Assembly (NCBI GenBank): GCA_023055425.1
Contig: JALGPY010000001.1
Location: 28,943,001 to 29,007,000, forward strand
DNA: 64,000 nt
Source of the DNA: Linanthus parryae
Taxonomy: Eukaryota > Streptophyta > Magnoliopsida > Ericales > Polemoniaceae
Direction of reading: 5' to 3'
Shown here in pieces: positions 36,460 through 47,480 of this stretch (position 1 is its first letter; each line of letters starts with the position of its first letter). The notes beneath the pieces are model-generated. The model was not told the origin of the DNA and did not search any database. It saw only the letters and a program-made list of their open reading frames with translations. A program made the translations under genes and the position numbers.

Positions 36460-37342
36460 CTCTAGATCAAGGTCGGTCCTACACTTTTTGGATTCCTAGG
36501 CAAAATTGTGAACTAAGACCCTACTGTACTATTGTATAATTTCGACAACAAATGTTAATCTAAATGGACTATTCAAAAGTATGATCGGTAATAAGGAAAC
36601 AAAATATGTAATCACATGTTACTCAACTATCTAAAGCAAGTGATAAGGTTATAAGAAAACAAAATATGATGTAAACACATTCTATTTAACTATCTATAAC
36701 TACAATAGAGTTCTCTGCTTTCTCTTGTGAGAGAAAACTAGAGATAGAAGTGCTCTTGTGAGTTCTCTAGTCTTGCTCCGGCAAGTGTTTAGTTGTTGTT
36801 CCTCTTTTTCCATCTCCTCTACAGACCTCTCCTCCCTCTCCTACAGATCCAGTTTTCTCGGGTCTCCACCAGGCTCGCCGCCGCCGCGCCTCCTTGCGGC
36901 GGTGAGCCCCCATGTTTCTCGTCTCTATCCTCTTGTCTCTTTCGCTACAAATATGGGCATTTTAGGGCATAAAGAGGCTTCAGAGGTGGTGGTTTTGTGT
37001 CTCCGGATTTGGAAGTGTAGGGGTTGTGTCTTCTTCTCCTCTTCTTGAGCCGCCGCAACCCTACATCTTCCTCCCGATTTACTCGTCGAAGTTTCTTAAT
37101 TGGTCGTTTAGGGCTCTGATCTGGTAGTGCAGTGCAAGTTTCATCTTTCAACGGACGAATTTAAGTTCTTTTGAAGTTCAAGTTATGAGGTTTTAAAAGC
37201 TTGAAGTTGGTTGCTCTAATGGCCTATTTTGAGTTTGATCGTCTTTTCCGACGACCGATATTGGAAGAAGATGAAAAGTCTAATTCTGGAGAATTTGAAA
37301 AAGCCTAGGAAAGAAAAGCATTGCATTAATTTGAACTATTGT

Positions 37343-37761
37343 TGTTGGGAATAGGCCTTGAATAGGCTCAAGAAATTTGGCAAGGAATTGGGGACGAAGG
37401 GGGGCAAGAAACAGACCAAACGGAGGAGCAAGAGACGAAGAAGGAAAACTGGAGCAGACTGTTCGTGCGAACTCATTGAGTGTTCATGCGAACAGATCCT
37501 GGAGGTGATCAGAATGTTTCCTTCCCGGGTTTTCTCGGTCTTTGGTATTTCTTGTCTACCAAGTCGGTATCCTAGGCGTATATAAGGACCTAGGGTCATG
37601 GCTTACTAGGTGTGGGTTTTATTCGTGGTGTTTTCCTCTAATAAACGGGGTTTTTCGGGTCGTGGAGGTATCTAGATCATTGCTAGTGAACCACGTTATA
37701 TCGGGTGTGTTCTTGTGATCTTGTTTCGTCCAATTCAACGTTCTCTGCCCAGATAATAACA
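37343..37761 (+). repeat. First LTR of the gag-only Copia element
   Basis: 419 bp with TG and CA ends. It holds two copies of a GTTCG-type palindrome (TGTTCGTGCGAAC, TGTTCATGCGAAC) in its 5' half, followed by TATATAAGG at about 37578, a probable TATA box. Confidence 0.88.
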
Positions 37762-37927
37762 AACTAGTATCAGAGCTTAGGTTGAAGTTTTCAAAGATTA
37801 AGGTGGAGCTAGAGGAATAGGGTTTGAAAATTCGTGGGATTCATAGCAACGGTTTCGCGATCAAGGGGGAGCATGCATTCGGAGGTTAGGATTTGGAAAA
37901 CGAGCTGCAGAGAAGATAACTGGGGGG

Positions 37928-38524
37928 ATGACCAAGATCGACAAGTTCATGGGGAGAAATAGCTTCAGCTTATGGCAGATCAAGGCACGTGCTTTGTTGA
38001 AGCAGCAAGGCATGTGGTTGAAATTGGTGGAAGATAAGGATGGGGCTTCTACAACCACCAAGGAGTACAAGACGTTGGAGGAAAGAGCACACTCAACAAT
38101 CATGTTGTGCTTGGCGGACGATTTGATCATGGAGGTAGCGGATCACGACAGTGCTGAGAAACTATGGAGCAAGTTGGAGAGCCTCTACAAGAAGAAGTCT
38201 CTCACCAACAAGTTTATGTTGAAGCAACAACTCTTTCGTCTACGCTTGGGGGAAGTTACATATATAAGAGATCACTTCGATCGTCTTACTACTATTTTGC
38301 TCGAGTTGCGAAACAGTAATGAGAAGATTAGTAATGAAGATGCCGCACTAATTTTGTTGGAGTCTCTACCACCGTCTTATGAGGGGTTCGTGCAGAGTGC
38401 TTGTGCTGGGAAAGAGACTCTCACGTTGGAGGAGGTAAGATCAGCTCTTCACACAAGGGAGATGAGACAGAGGGCCGCATATGGGGATATTATGGGTTCA
38501 GGCCAGGTGCATTCGTGGTGGTAA
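37928..38524 (+). pseudogene. Copia gag, duplicated copy 1 (truncated)
   Basis: The ATG at 37928 opens 198 codons. KFMGRNSFSLWQIKARALL, CLADDLIMEVADHDSAEKLW and FDRLTTILLELRNSNEKISN, then LILLESLPPSYEGFVQS, are diagnostic of the Copia gag (UBN2-type) capsid domain. The frame is lost near 38490, and the copy stops before the zinc knuckle because the second LTR begins at 38571. Compared with copy 2 it carries a few substitutions (for example GEVTYIRD against GEGTDLRD). Confidence 0.9.
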
Positions 38525-38570
38525 AGGAGGAACAAGGGTTCTAATTTGACAAACGACGTATGTTCATTGT

Positions 38571-38988
38571 TGTTGGGAATATGCCTTGAATAGGCTCAAG
38601 AAATTTGTCAAGGAATTGGGGACGAATCGGGGCAAGAAACAGACCAAACGGAGGAGCAAGAGACGAAAAAGGCAAACTGAGCAGACTGTTCGTGCGAACT
38701 CATTGAGTGTTCATGCGAACAGATCCTGGAGGTGATCAGAATGTTTCCTTCCCGGGTTTTCTCGGTCTTTGGTATTTCTTGTCTACCAAGTCGGTATCCT
38801 AGGCGTATATAAGGACCTAGGGTCATGGCTTACTAGGTGTGGGTTGTATTCGTGGTGTTTCCCTCTAATAAAAGAGGTTTTTCGGGTCGTGGAGGTATCC
38901 AGATCATTTCTAGTGAACCACGTTATATCGGGTGTGTTCTTGTGATCTTATTTCGTCCAATTCATCGTTCTCTACCCAGATAATAACA
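38571..38988 (+). repeat. Second LTR of the gag-only Copia element (internal, from the duplication)
   Basis: It is nearly identical to 37343-37761 and is followed by the better preserved primer site TGGTATCAGAGC. It would serve as a second promoter reading into gag copy 2. Confidence 0.88.
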
Positions 38989-39154
38989 AACTGGTATCAG
39001 AGCTTAGGTTGAAGTTTTCAAAGATTAAGGTGGAGCTATAGGACTAAGGTTTGACAATTCGTGGGATTCATAGCAACGGTTTCGCGATCAAGGGGGAGCA
39101 TGCATTCGGAGGTTAGGATTTGGAAAACGAGCTGCAGAGAAGATAACTGGGGGG

Positions 39155-39940
39155 ATGACCAAGATCGACAAGTTCATGGGGAGAAATAGCTTCAGCTTTT
39201 GGCAGATCAAGGTACCTGCTTTGTTAAAGCAGCAAGGCCTGTGGTTGAAATTGGTGGAAGATAAGGATGGGGCTTCTACAACCACCAAGGAGTACAAGAC
39301 GTTGGAGGAAAGAGCACACTCAACAATCATGTTGTGCTTGGCGGACGATTTGATCATGGAGGTAGCGGATCACGACAGTGCTGAGAAACTATGGAGCAAG
39401 TTGGAGAGCCTCTACAAGAAGAAGTCTCTCACCAACAAGTTGATGTTGAAGCAACAACTCTTTCGTCTACGCATGGGGGAAGGTACAGATTTAAGAGATC
39501 ACTTCGATCGTCTTACTACTATTTTGCTCGAGTTGCGAAACAGTAATGAGAAGATTAGTAATGAAGATGCCGCACTAATTTTGTTGGAGTCTCTACCACC
39601 GTCTTATGAGGGGTTCGTGCAGAGTGCTTGTGCTGGGAAAGAGACTCTCACGTTGGAGGAGGTAAGATCAGCTCTTCACACAAGGGAGATGAGACAGAGG
39701 GCCGCATATGGGGGTAAATACGGGTTCAGGCCAGGTGCATTCGTGGGGGTAAAGGAGGAAAAAGGGTTCTTATTTGACAAACGACGTATGTGCATTGTGT
39801 AAAGAGAAAGGTCATTGGAAGAGGGAGTGTCCGAGGGGGAAGGTGTTTGCAGATTTGGCTGCAGACGCAAAGGAAGACTTCGTGCTCTTGGCCCCGTTGG
39901 GTGGCAAGGGGAATCCGTGCTCTTGACGAGGAGGCGGAGG
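39155..39940 (+). pseudogene. Copia gag, duplicated copy 2, interrupted by the Sirevirus
   Basis: The ATG at 39155 opens the same capsid domain. The zinc knuckle CALCKEKGHWKREC is present at 39789-39830 but in another frame, so at least one frameshift lies between. The tail (ALDEEAED) runs to the Sirevirus insertion at 39944 and resumes at 50681 (GESVTRDMEREGDTYVL). The GATGG target duplication fits this join. The protein would form the capsid but is broken here. Confidence 0.85.
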
Positions 39941-39944
39941 ATGG

Positions 39945-41233
39945 TGAAAGGGGAGTATGCAGATGGATATGCAACACAGATACTCTAGAGGGGGGGGGTG
40001 TTGAATAGAGTATGCCAAATTTTTGCAAAACTTGTGGAGGAAAAGAGTTTTAGTTCAAGAGAACTGAAGTTCAAGTCCTCGAACACAAATTCAAGCCTTT
40101 GGAATGAGATACAATTTGAAATGAAACAAACAAGTCTTTTTCAAGGCCTTGAAAAGAGTTTCAAACCCTTGAAAACAAACAAGTTTGAATGCTGCAAAAA
40201 CTAAGTATGTAAAAGAACTGTAAATGAAAGAGACACAGGATATATAGAGTTTAGTCCACTTGGACCTACGTCTCTACCTTAGGGATCTTCTCCCTGCAGG
40301 TATTTTCAACTCAATTCTTATTAGTCAAAAGCTAATCCCTAGATCTCAAGCACAGAGAGTTGCCTTACTTTGTTACAGCTTGTGGTTCTCCCTAACCTAT
40401 CTGGTACCTTCTCTAGCTAAATGATTAAATAAGAATTCTCTATTGTTCACCTTGAACAATCCTTGAGAATGAAATATAGAAGTATTAAAGAAATGATCTA
40501 AAAATAAAGCACAATACAGAAGAACACTAGAGTGTAGAACTGCAGTGAAGAATGCAATGAACTTCTGTGAGTTGGATTGTGAGAGTGATGAACTTCTTTT
40601 ATGTTTGTCAATCCAGAATTGTGTCTATCTTTTTTCCCGTTGAGTGTTGTCTCTTTTTTTCTGCTTCAAAAGGAGCTCCATTTATACTGTTTGAAGCTCT
40701 GCAAATCTTCCCAGATTTTCAGCAACAACTTCCTATTTATTAGGCAACAAACTTTGACTCTCTTAACAGCCTTCTCCAACGGATAGTTGATCACAATATT
40801 CAGAGATATTGTTGTGATCTTGTCTTTAAACAATCTGAGAAGCTGTCATGAGTCTCTGATTGATCACAAAATCATCTTCACTAAGTATTTCCATTCCTAC
40901 AAAATCCATATAAGGAAACAAATCCTACACATTTAGGAAATAAAACTTCCCTGCAAAACTGAGTCAAACTGATAGATTAAATCATGTTAGATATATCAAA
41001 ACAGTTTGCCTTTCATCATCAAATAATAACACATCAAGTGTAGGGGTGAGAGGGATAGAATTAAATCAAAAGAGTTTAGAGAAACTCCCCCTCAAAACAT
41101 GCATGCAGGTCAGACAGTTTCAAGGCTTTGAACCCTGGTCCAAGCTCTGCTATTTCAAGCCTGTGAAACCTGATTCAAGGCTTTGAAAACTAGTTCAATG
41201 CCTTGAAATACCCATGAAACCTGTGACCTTACA
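39945..41233 (-). repeat. 3' LTR of the Sirevirus
   Basis: 1289 bp, with TG (TGAAAGGGGAGT) and CA (CTTACA) ends on the plus strand, about 95% like 49388-50675 by eye. It contains repeated TTCAAGGC and CTTGAAA words, also frequent in the element's body. Confidence 0.88.
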
Positions 41234-41723
41234 ATCTCCCCCTTGAATAAAGACAAAACCTCAATCTGTTTGATTCTTAGTTTGTGTAAAAAATACTAAT
41301 TAGCACACAATCCAAACAAATAGTAATAACAAAGTAATTCCAAAAGATCCAACTTATTAATGAACAAAAGCAAAAACTGCAAGTAAGTTGCAGATAATCC
41401 TGCTGACCAAAAGATAGGTCATCTAAACAGAAATAAAATCAAAACAAACTGACCTAATATTTTCCTCCCCCTTTTTGACTTTCATCAAAAAGAATGAGAA
41501 GATGTTGGATCAGTGTATGGAAAATTTTGAAAATAAAACTTGAAAAGAAGAATGGAAACGAAAGAGTAGGCAAGATTAAGGGGTTGGGTCTTCATCTCCA
41601 TCCTAATCTCCCTCTTCTTCCTCACTGTCTTCATCAGTCTTATCCTGTTCTTCTTGTTCTTCTTCATTCTCACCAGCAGCAGTCACTTCTTCAGTCTTGT
41701 CCTTAGTGGAAGTCTTTGGATAT

Positions 41724-42078
41724 TTCTTCTTCTTCTTCTTCTTCTTCTTCTTCTTCTTCTTCTTCTTCTTCTTCTTCTTCTTCTTCTTCTTCTTCTTCTT
41801 CTTCTTCTTCTTCTTCTTCTTCTTCTTCTTCTTCTTCTTCTTCTTCTTCTTCTTCTTCTTCTTCTTCTTCTTCTTCTTCTTCTTCTTCTTCTTCTTCTTC
41901 TTCTTCTTCTTCTTCTTCTTCTTCTTCTTCTTCTTTCTTCTTCTTCTTCTTCTTCTTCTTCTTATTCTTCTTATTCTTCTTCTTCTTCTTCTTCTTCTTC
42001 TTCTTCTTCTTCTTCTTCTTCTTCTTCTTCTTCTTCTTCTTCTTCTTCTTCTTCTTCTTCTTCTTCTTCTTCTTCTTC
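41724..42078. repeat. GAA/TTC microsatellite, about 118 units
   Basis: About 355 bp of TTC on the plus strand, interrupted by an extra T near 41932-41937 and two TTA changes near 41963-41973. It codes for lysine or glutamate runs, according to frame, in the Sirevirus third ORF. Confidence 0.97.
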
Positions 42079-43444
42079 AGGGTAATCAGCAAATCATCTG
42101 AGTCAGGGATGTCTACTTCATATCCTTCCTGAGCAGCTTGTTCTACCACCGACTTTCTTTATCTTTAACTGGAGCAGCCTCTTCCTGGTTGGAATGTTCA
42201 CTTGGCAAGTTCTTGTCAGAGCCATATTTCCTGGCACCTTATTCATCCTCAGGGACATCAAACACTGTCATGCTTCTAAAGATGGTTTCCACCATGTATT
42301 TGACCTGTGAGAGATCAGTCTCAAACTCATGCCGATTCTCTTTGATCTCACTATTTTACATATCTAGACCATAAATTATCTGAAGGATTGAAGACAAATC
42401 AGGAGGCTGAGATGTCTGGCTTGAAGTCGGAGTCAAGGCCTTGGGTTTAACAAATTTCTTAGCATTCGGCTCTTCTTCAGTCAAATTTGAATACAAATTC
42501 CAAACCTTCTCTTTGGTTTTAACTACCCCAATCTTATAAAAAGCTTTGTCATTCAGCACACCAATCCCAGAAGTGATAGAATCTTCACCAGCAGCAGGAA
42601 TCTCAAGGTGTTGGAAGAACATAGTGAGCAAGTTTGCATAAGGCAAAGGATGCTTTCTCTGATCTGTTTGACTGAAAAGCATGTGTTGGGTTACATGTTT
42701 CTGCAGATCAATGTCATAGCTATGCATGATCGAATACATAATGTATAACACCCTCTCAGAAACTAACTCCTTGGAGTGTTCCCTTGGAAAGATGCATCTC
42801 ATCAAGATAGTGAATAAAACTTTAGCCTCAACATTTAACACAGAGTGTGTTAACTGTTTGGATGATGCAGAAACATTGGGTAGAAAGAATTCATCTCTGG
42901 ACAACTTCAAAGCTTCATTCTTGGGAGGGTAGTTATGCGTGTCATACCTCTTAGGACACCATAGGACAGATGCAAACTCAGCATGATCTAGTTCCATTGT
43001 AACTCCAGCAACTAAAGACTTGATAACTAAGTGTGGAGAATTCTTAAGTTGCTTCATGTTGAGATAGAAGAATCTGGTAAGCCTTGGATAGGCTAGCTCA
43101 AGGGGGTTTAGCATGAACCACAAAGAGCTTTTCGTCAACATAGTGATAAAGTTCAGATTCATTCCAAGCAACATATGCATACTGATCAAGCTATAGAAAT
43201 AAATCTTCCTAGATGCAAAACCATCAAACCACTAACCTTTTGAAGTGTTTGAGATGAACCAAGATTCATCAGGAGCAGTGTTCTTACAGTAGATCTGCAA
43301 GGCTTTTTCCACATTGTCTCCTGGCTGTTCCTCTGTTACCTTTTCTTTCCCCTTTTCAGCTTGAGTTGCCTTCTTCTTTTTTTTCAACTTCTTGGGGCTA
43401 GAGATCTCTGTTTCTGGTTGCTTCTCTGCAACAGCCTTCTCTTT

Positions 43445-43591
43445 CTTCTTCTTCTTCTTCTTCTTCTTCTTCTTCTTCTTCTTCTTCTTCTTCTTCTTCT
43501 TCTTCTTCTTCTTCTTCTTCTTCTTCTTCTTCTTCTTCTTCTTCTTCTTCTTCTTCTTCTTCTTCTTCTTCTTCTTCTTCTTCTTCTTCTT
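43445..43591. repeat. GAA/TTC microsatellite, about 49 units
   Basis: About 147 bp of uninterrupted TTC on the plus strand, encoding polylysine in the same third ORF of the Sirevirus. Confidence 0.97.
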
Positions 43592-44289
43592 GTCTGAGGA
43601 GGGAGTTGCATCCTTCTTGACTTTCTTCTTGGGTGGACGAAACTCTGCAACTGCCTCTTCACTAGGAGTTCTAGAACTAGAGTCTCCACTAATCTCTTGA
43701 ACTTCGTCCACTGTTGCCTTTCTCTTCTTCTCTGTATTCTGTTTTGAACCTCCGTCCATCTTGATTCTGCCTGAGGTCTTCTAGTGCTCATTAGGGTTTG
43801 GGAGAAGAATAGAGATAAGTAGATTTGATACGGAGTGAAGGAGAAGAGAAGGAGATAAAAACTCAGAGAGTTTGTATTTGAAAAGGAAACTGCAATATTT
43901 TTCTGATCTTAAAAGATCTGTAATGATCAACAAAGATTCAAATCTTTGAACCGTTGGAAATAAATAATTTATACTATATTTGGCTGAAAAATAATTTTGA
44001 AAAAGGTAGGGGCAATATTGAGAAAATATCTACAAAGATAGCACCCTATACTGAATGATCCAAGAATTATTCACTAACCAGTTATCAGAATTATTTTCAA
44101 GGCTTTGAAAATAGTTTCTAGGTCTTAGAACGCTGTTAAGCTGAAACATATAAGATCAAAATTTTGAATAGATTTTCAAGGCTTTGAAAATCAGTTCAAA
44201 CCTTTGAAACACATACAAGCTTACCTCCCTTACCTGATGCTCCCCCTAAACCAATCCATCTTTATTTAGCATGCTTAGTTCCAGTCTTA

Positions 44290-45870
44290 GAGCTGAAAAT
44301 ATTTCACCTGAAAATGGTTTAGTGAAGATATTTGCAAGTTGTGTGTTAGTAGAAACAAATTCAAGAAAAATATCACATTTCTCAGCATGAACTCTGATGA
44401 AATGGTGTCTGACATCAATATGCTTGGTTCTTGAATGCTGAACTGGATTCTTTTTAATAGATTATGCACATGTATTGTCACATTTGATGGGAATACTTCT
44501 GAAATCAATTCCAAAGTCCCTAAATTGTTGAGCAATCCATAATAATTGTGAACAACATGCTCCAGCAGATATATATTCAGCTACGGTTGTTGATAGAGAA
44601 ACTGAGTTTTGTTTCTTGGAGTGCCAACTGATCAGAAATGATCCAATAAATTGGCAAGTTCTAGAAGTGCTTTCCTATCAAGTTTGTAACCTGCAAAGTC
44701 AGCATCTGAAAATTCATGCAAAGAGAAGTTAGAATGTCTTGGATACCAAAGCCCTAAGTCTTTGGTATCATTGAGATATCTAAATATTCTCTTCACAGCA
44801 CTGAAGTGTGATTCCTTTGGATCAGCTTGAAATCTTGCACATATACATACACTGAACATGATATTTGGTCTACTAGCAGTATGTTATAGCAATGATCCAA
44901 TCATACCCCTATACTGTTTTACATTGACACTCTTACCAGATTCATCTTTATCTAAAGACAGTATAGAACTCATTGGAGTCTTGATCTCTTTGGATTGAGA
45001 CATGTTATACTTGTTCAGCAAGTCATTAGTGTACTTGCTTTGATGCAGAAAGATGTCGTTCTTCAATTGATGTATCTGGAGTCCAAGGAAGAATTTTAAC
45101 TCTCCCATCATACTCATTTCAAATTCCCTGCTCATAAGACTTGAGAATTCTTTGCATAGAAGATCACTAGTAGCTCCAAACAGAATATCATCAACATAAA
45201 TTTGAACTACAAGTAAATCTTTCTCATGAGCCTTTATGAAAAGGGTCTTGTCTACCAATCCTCTTTTGAAATCATTTTCAAGCAGAAACTTTGGAAATAT
45301 TTCATACCAAGCTCCTGGAGCTTGTTTCAAACCATAAATAGCTTTGTCAAGTTTATAAACATGATCATTCATAAAAAAAAGTTTATAAACATGATCTGGA
45401 AACTTATCACTTTTAAAACCAGGAGGTTGTGCAACATAAACTTCTTCTTGTAATTAGCCATTCAAAAATGCACATTTCACATCCATTTGAAATAGTTTCA
45501 TCTTTTTGAAAGATGCAAATGCAAGCTGAATTCAAATTGCTTCTAACCGGGAAACTGGAGCAAATTTTTCCTCAGAATCAATACCTTCTTCTTGATTGTA
45601 ACCTTGAGCAACTAACCTTTCTTTGTTTTTGATCACCTTGCCATTTTCATCCAACTTGTTTATGAACACCTATCTGGTACCAATGACATACTGGTTTGTA
45701 GGTGGAGGAACTAGGTTCCACACCTTGTTTCTTTCAAACTCATTGAGTTCACTTTGCATAGCTATAATCCAGTCTGCTTCTTGTAAAGTTTCCTTCACAG
45801 TTTGGGTTCTACAAGAGAAATGAAAGCATTGAAGGCACAAAGATTCTTCAACTGTGATCTTGTTTGTGTA
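44290..45870 (-). pseudogene. Reverse transcriptase and RNase H of the Sirevirus (broken)
   Basis: Reverse transcriptase blocks on the minus strand are DHVYKLDKAIYGLKQAPGAW, IYVDDILFGAT (catalytic YVDD), GELKFFLGLQIHQ and KYTNDLLNKYNM (44884-45372). RNase H follows with SAVKRIFRYLNDTKDLGLWY and FSDADFAGYKLDRK (44632-44859), and a degraded end near 44290 that reads like TKHIDVRHHFIR. Several stops and frameshifts separate these. A short duplication at 45340-45392 (GTTTATAAACATGATC twice) adds about ten codons before the YGLKQ motif. It would copy the element's RNA if intact. Confidence 0.88.
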
Positions 45871-45926
45871 CCAGTGGTTGGGTCAGAGATGATGTTGTCA
45901 GCTGAATGAGATGAAAGATATTTGAA

Positions 45927-47100
45927 TCACTTTCTTGGAGACCATGGTTCAGGCTCTCCATATTGCTTCTCAGGTCTTGAAGTTGTAGCCTGATCACTTA
46001 TATCTTTCTGATCATCTTTGTCAAGGATTTGATCTTTGTTTTCAAGGCCTTGAGACTTCTTTTCAAGATCTTGAAAATGGCTTCTATTTCCTTCTGAACC
46101 TTTCTTGAACCCAAGTGAGATCTCAGCTTCCTCTTCTGATTCATGCTTGTTCTCATTCAAGTCTGCAAAACTTTCACTCAAAGAACCATCATAGCTTTCA
46201 TAAAAAATAACATGAATACTTTCTTCAACTAGCTTGGTTTTTTTTATTATAAATTCTATAAGCTTTGCTAGTAAGAGAGTAACCAAGAAATATACCTTCA
46301 TCACTTCTTGCATCAAACTTACCGAAGTTGTTCTTACCATTGTTTTGGACATAGCATGTGCAACCAAAGGGTCTTAAGTATGAGATGTTTGGCTTTCTGC
46401 CTTTGAAGATTTCATAGGGGGTTTTCTTCAAGATATGTCTGATCAAGCACCTGTTCAAAATGTAATTTGCTGTATTCACAGATTCTGCCCAATAATATTT
46501 TGGCATCTTATTTTCTAGAAGTTCTTGACATATCTTCAAGAGCTTGTTCTTTCTTTCAACAATTCCTTTCTATTGAGGAGTTATAGGAGCAGAGAAATTA
46601 TGAGAGATACCATTCTTAGCATAGAACAAATCTAATTCTAATTGATCAAACTCTCTACCATGATCACTTCTAATTGAAGTAATGGGTATGTTTTTCAAGT
46701 TTTGAAGTTCACTGCAAGGCTTTGAAAATTCAGTGAGGGCTTCAGATTTTTCTTTCAGAAACATAACCCAAGTATATCTAGAATAATCATCTACAATAAC
46801 TAGCATATACCTTTTACCTTTCGGAGTTGGTGTCCTCAAAGGACCACACAAATCCATGTGAAGTAGCTCAATAGGTCTAGAAGTACTTACAAACTTCTTT
46901 GGTTTGAATGAGCTTCTGGTCTGCTTACCCTGAGCACAAGCTTTACATACTTCATCTTCTATGAACTTGATAGATGGTAATCCTTTTAACAGGTCTTTGG
47001 AGATCAATTTGTTCAAGGTATGAAAACTAATGTGACCAAGCTTTCTGTGCCTAACCCTTGGATCCTCTTTCAAGTCCTTGAGGCACTTTTAGCTTTTACC
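45927..47100 (-). pseudogene. Integrase of the Sirevirus (broken)
   Basis: The zinc-binding start is HRKLGHISFHTLNKLI with CKACAQGKQTRSSF (47073 downward). The core has LLHMDLCGPLRTPTPKG, IVDDYSRYTWVMFLKEK and IRSDHGREFDQLELD, with the first two catalytic aspartates visible. A stop near 46570 is followed by the glutamate region just before LENKMPKYYWAESVNTANYI and LNRCLIRHILKKTPYE (46225-46539). The C-terminal part is acidic and frameshifted (45927-46367). Confidence 0.87.
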
Positions 47101-47480
47101 TGCAACTTTGTTAGTCTGAAAGGTATAAACATTGTTTGATCTAGAGGCTGTTAGAATGCAATTGCCTGATTTCTCATTTTTCACCACACACTTCTCTTTA
47201 TCAAAGATAACCTTATTGCCATAATCACAAAGCGAGATACACTAAGCAAGTTAAATTTCAAACCATCAACTAGATATACATCATAAATAGAATTTTCAGA
47301 ATCTGTACCAACTTTACCAATACCAAGAATTTTGCATTTGCCTTTGTCACCAAGAGCAATTGAACCTTCAGATTGCTATTTCAATTTTGAGAATAGAGAT
47401 CTCTTTCCACTCATGTGTCTTGAGCAACCACTGTCCATAGACCACTTATGTTCTTTGATATTGGTGACAACCTGCAAACA
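47101..47480 (-). pseudogene. Protease of the Sirevirus (degenerate)
   Basis: The minus strand reads WSMDSGCSRHMSGKRSLFS at about 47390-47445, with the catalytic DSG of Copia proteases. Downstream words include SIALGDKGKCKILGIGKVG and LVDGLKFNLLS. Stops break the frame. Confidence 0.8.

Larger units (their letters stand above)
37338..39793 (+). repeat. Exact 1228-bp tandem duplication of LTR plus gag
   Basis: Unit 1 (37338-38565) and unit 2 (38566-39793) have the same length and differ by scattered substitutions only. The pentamer ATTGT occurs at the start of unit 1, at the junction (38566) and right after unit 2 (39794). Confidence 0.9.
41540..43759 (-). pseudogene. Third (env-like position) ORF of the Sirevirus, broken, with two homopolymer tracts
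   Basis: Reading starts at the ATG at 43759 (MDGGSKQNTEKKRKATVDEV). A lysine-rich region holds a long AAG/GAA tract (43445-43591). A stop (TAG) follows SNTSKG at about 43232, and the same frame then continues to 42356 through a globular part (MELDHAEFASVLW, FTILMRCIFPREHSKELVSE, LPYANLLTMFFQHLEI) that resembles the plant transposon protein domain often found after pol in such elements. After a frameshift a second tract (41724-42078) and an acidic tail (EEEQEEQDKTDEDSEEEEGD) end the protein. I see no signal peptide or membrane span, so env-like refers only to position. Confidence 0.6.

Noticed and set aside
36758..37048. 96-codon frame in the GC-rich retroposon as a gene
   Set aside because: It lies in a leader-like, Ser/Pro-rich stretch without a domain and fits the 5' region of an L1-like retroposon better.
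37338..37342. Heat-shock elements in the gag-only Copia LTRs
   Set aside because: The TTC and GAA blocks of the palindromes are spaced by four bases, not the two of canonical heat-shock elements.
38571..38988. Second Copia insertion into gag of the first
   Set aside because: Unit lengths are exactly equal (1228 bp) and no third right-hand LTR exists; tandem duplication explains both.
41654..42149. Long open frames of polyleucine, polyphenylalanine, polyserine and polyglutamate around the TTC tract
   Set aside because: They are artefacts of the microsatellite in different frames; only the minus-strand frames belong to the Sirevirus ORF.
43361..43791. Open frames of polyleucine, polyphenylalanine and polyarginine around the second TTC tract
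   Set aside because: Same reason; repeat shadows, except the polylysine frame of the Sirevirus ORF.
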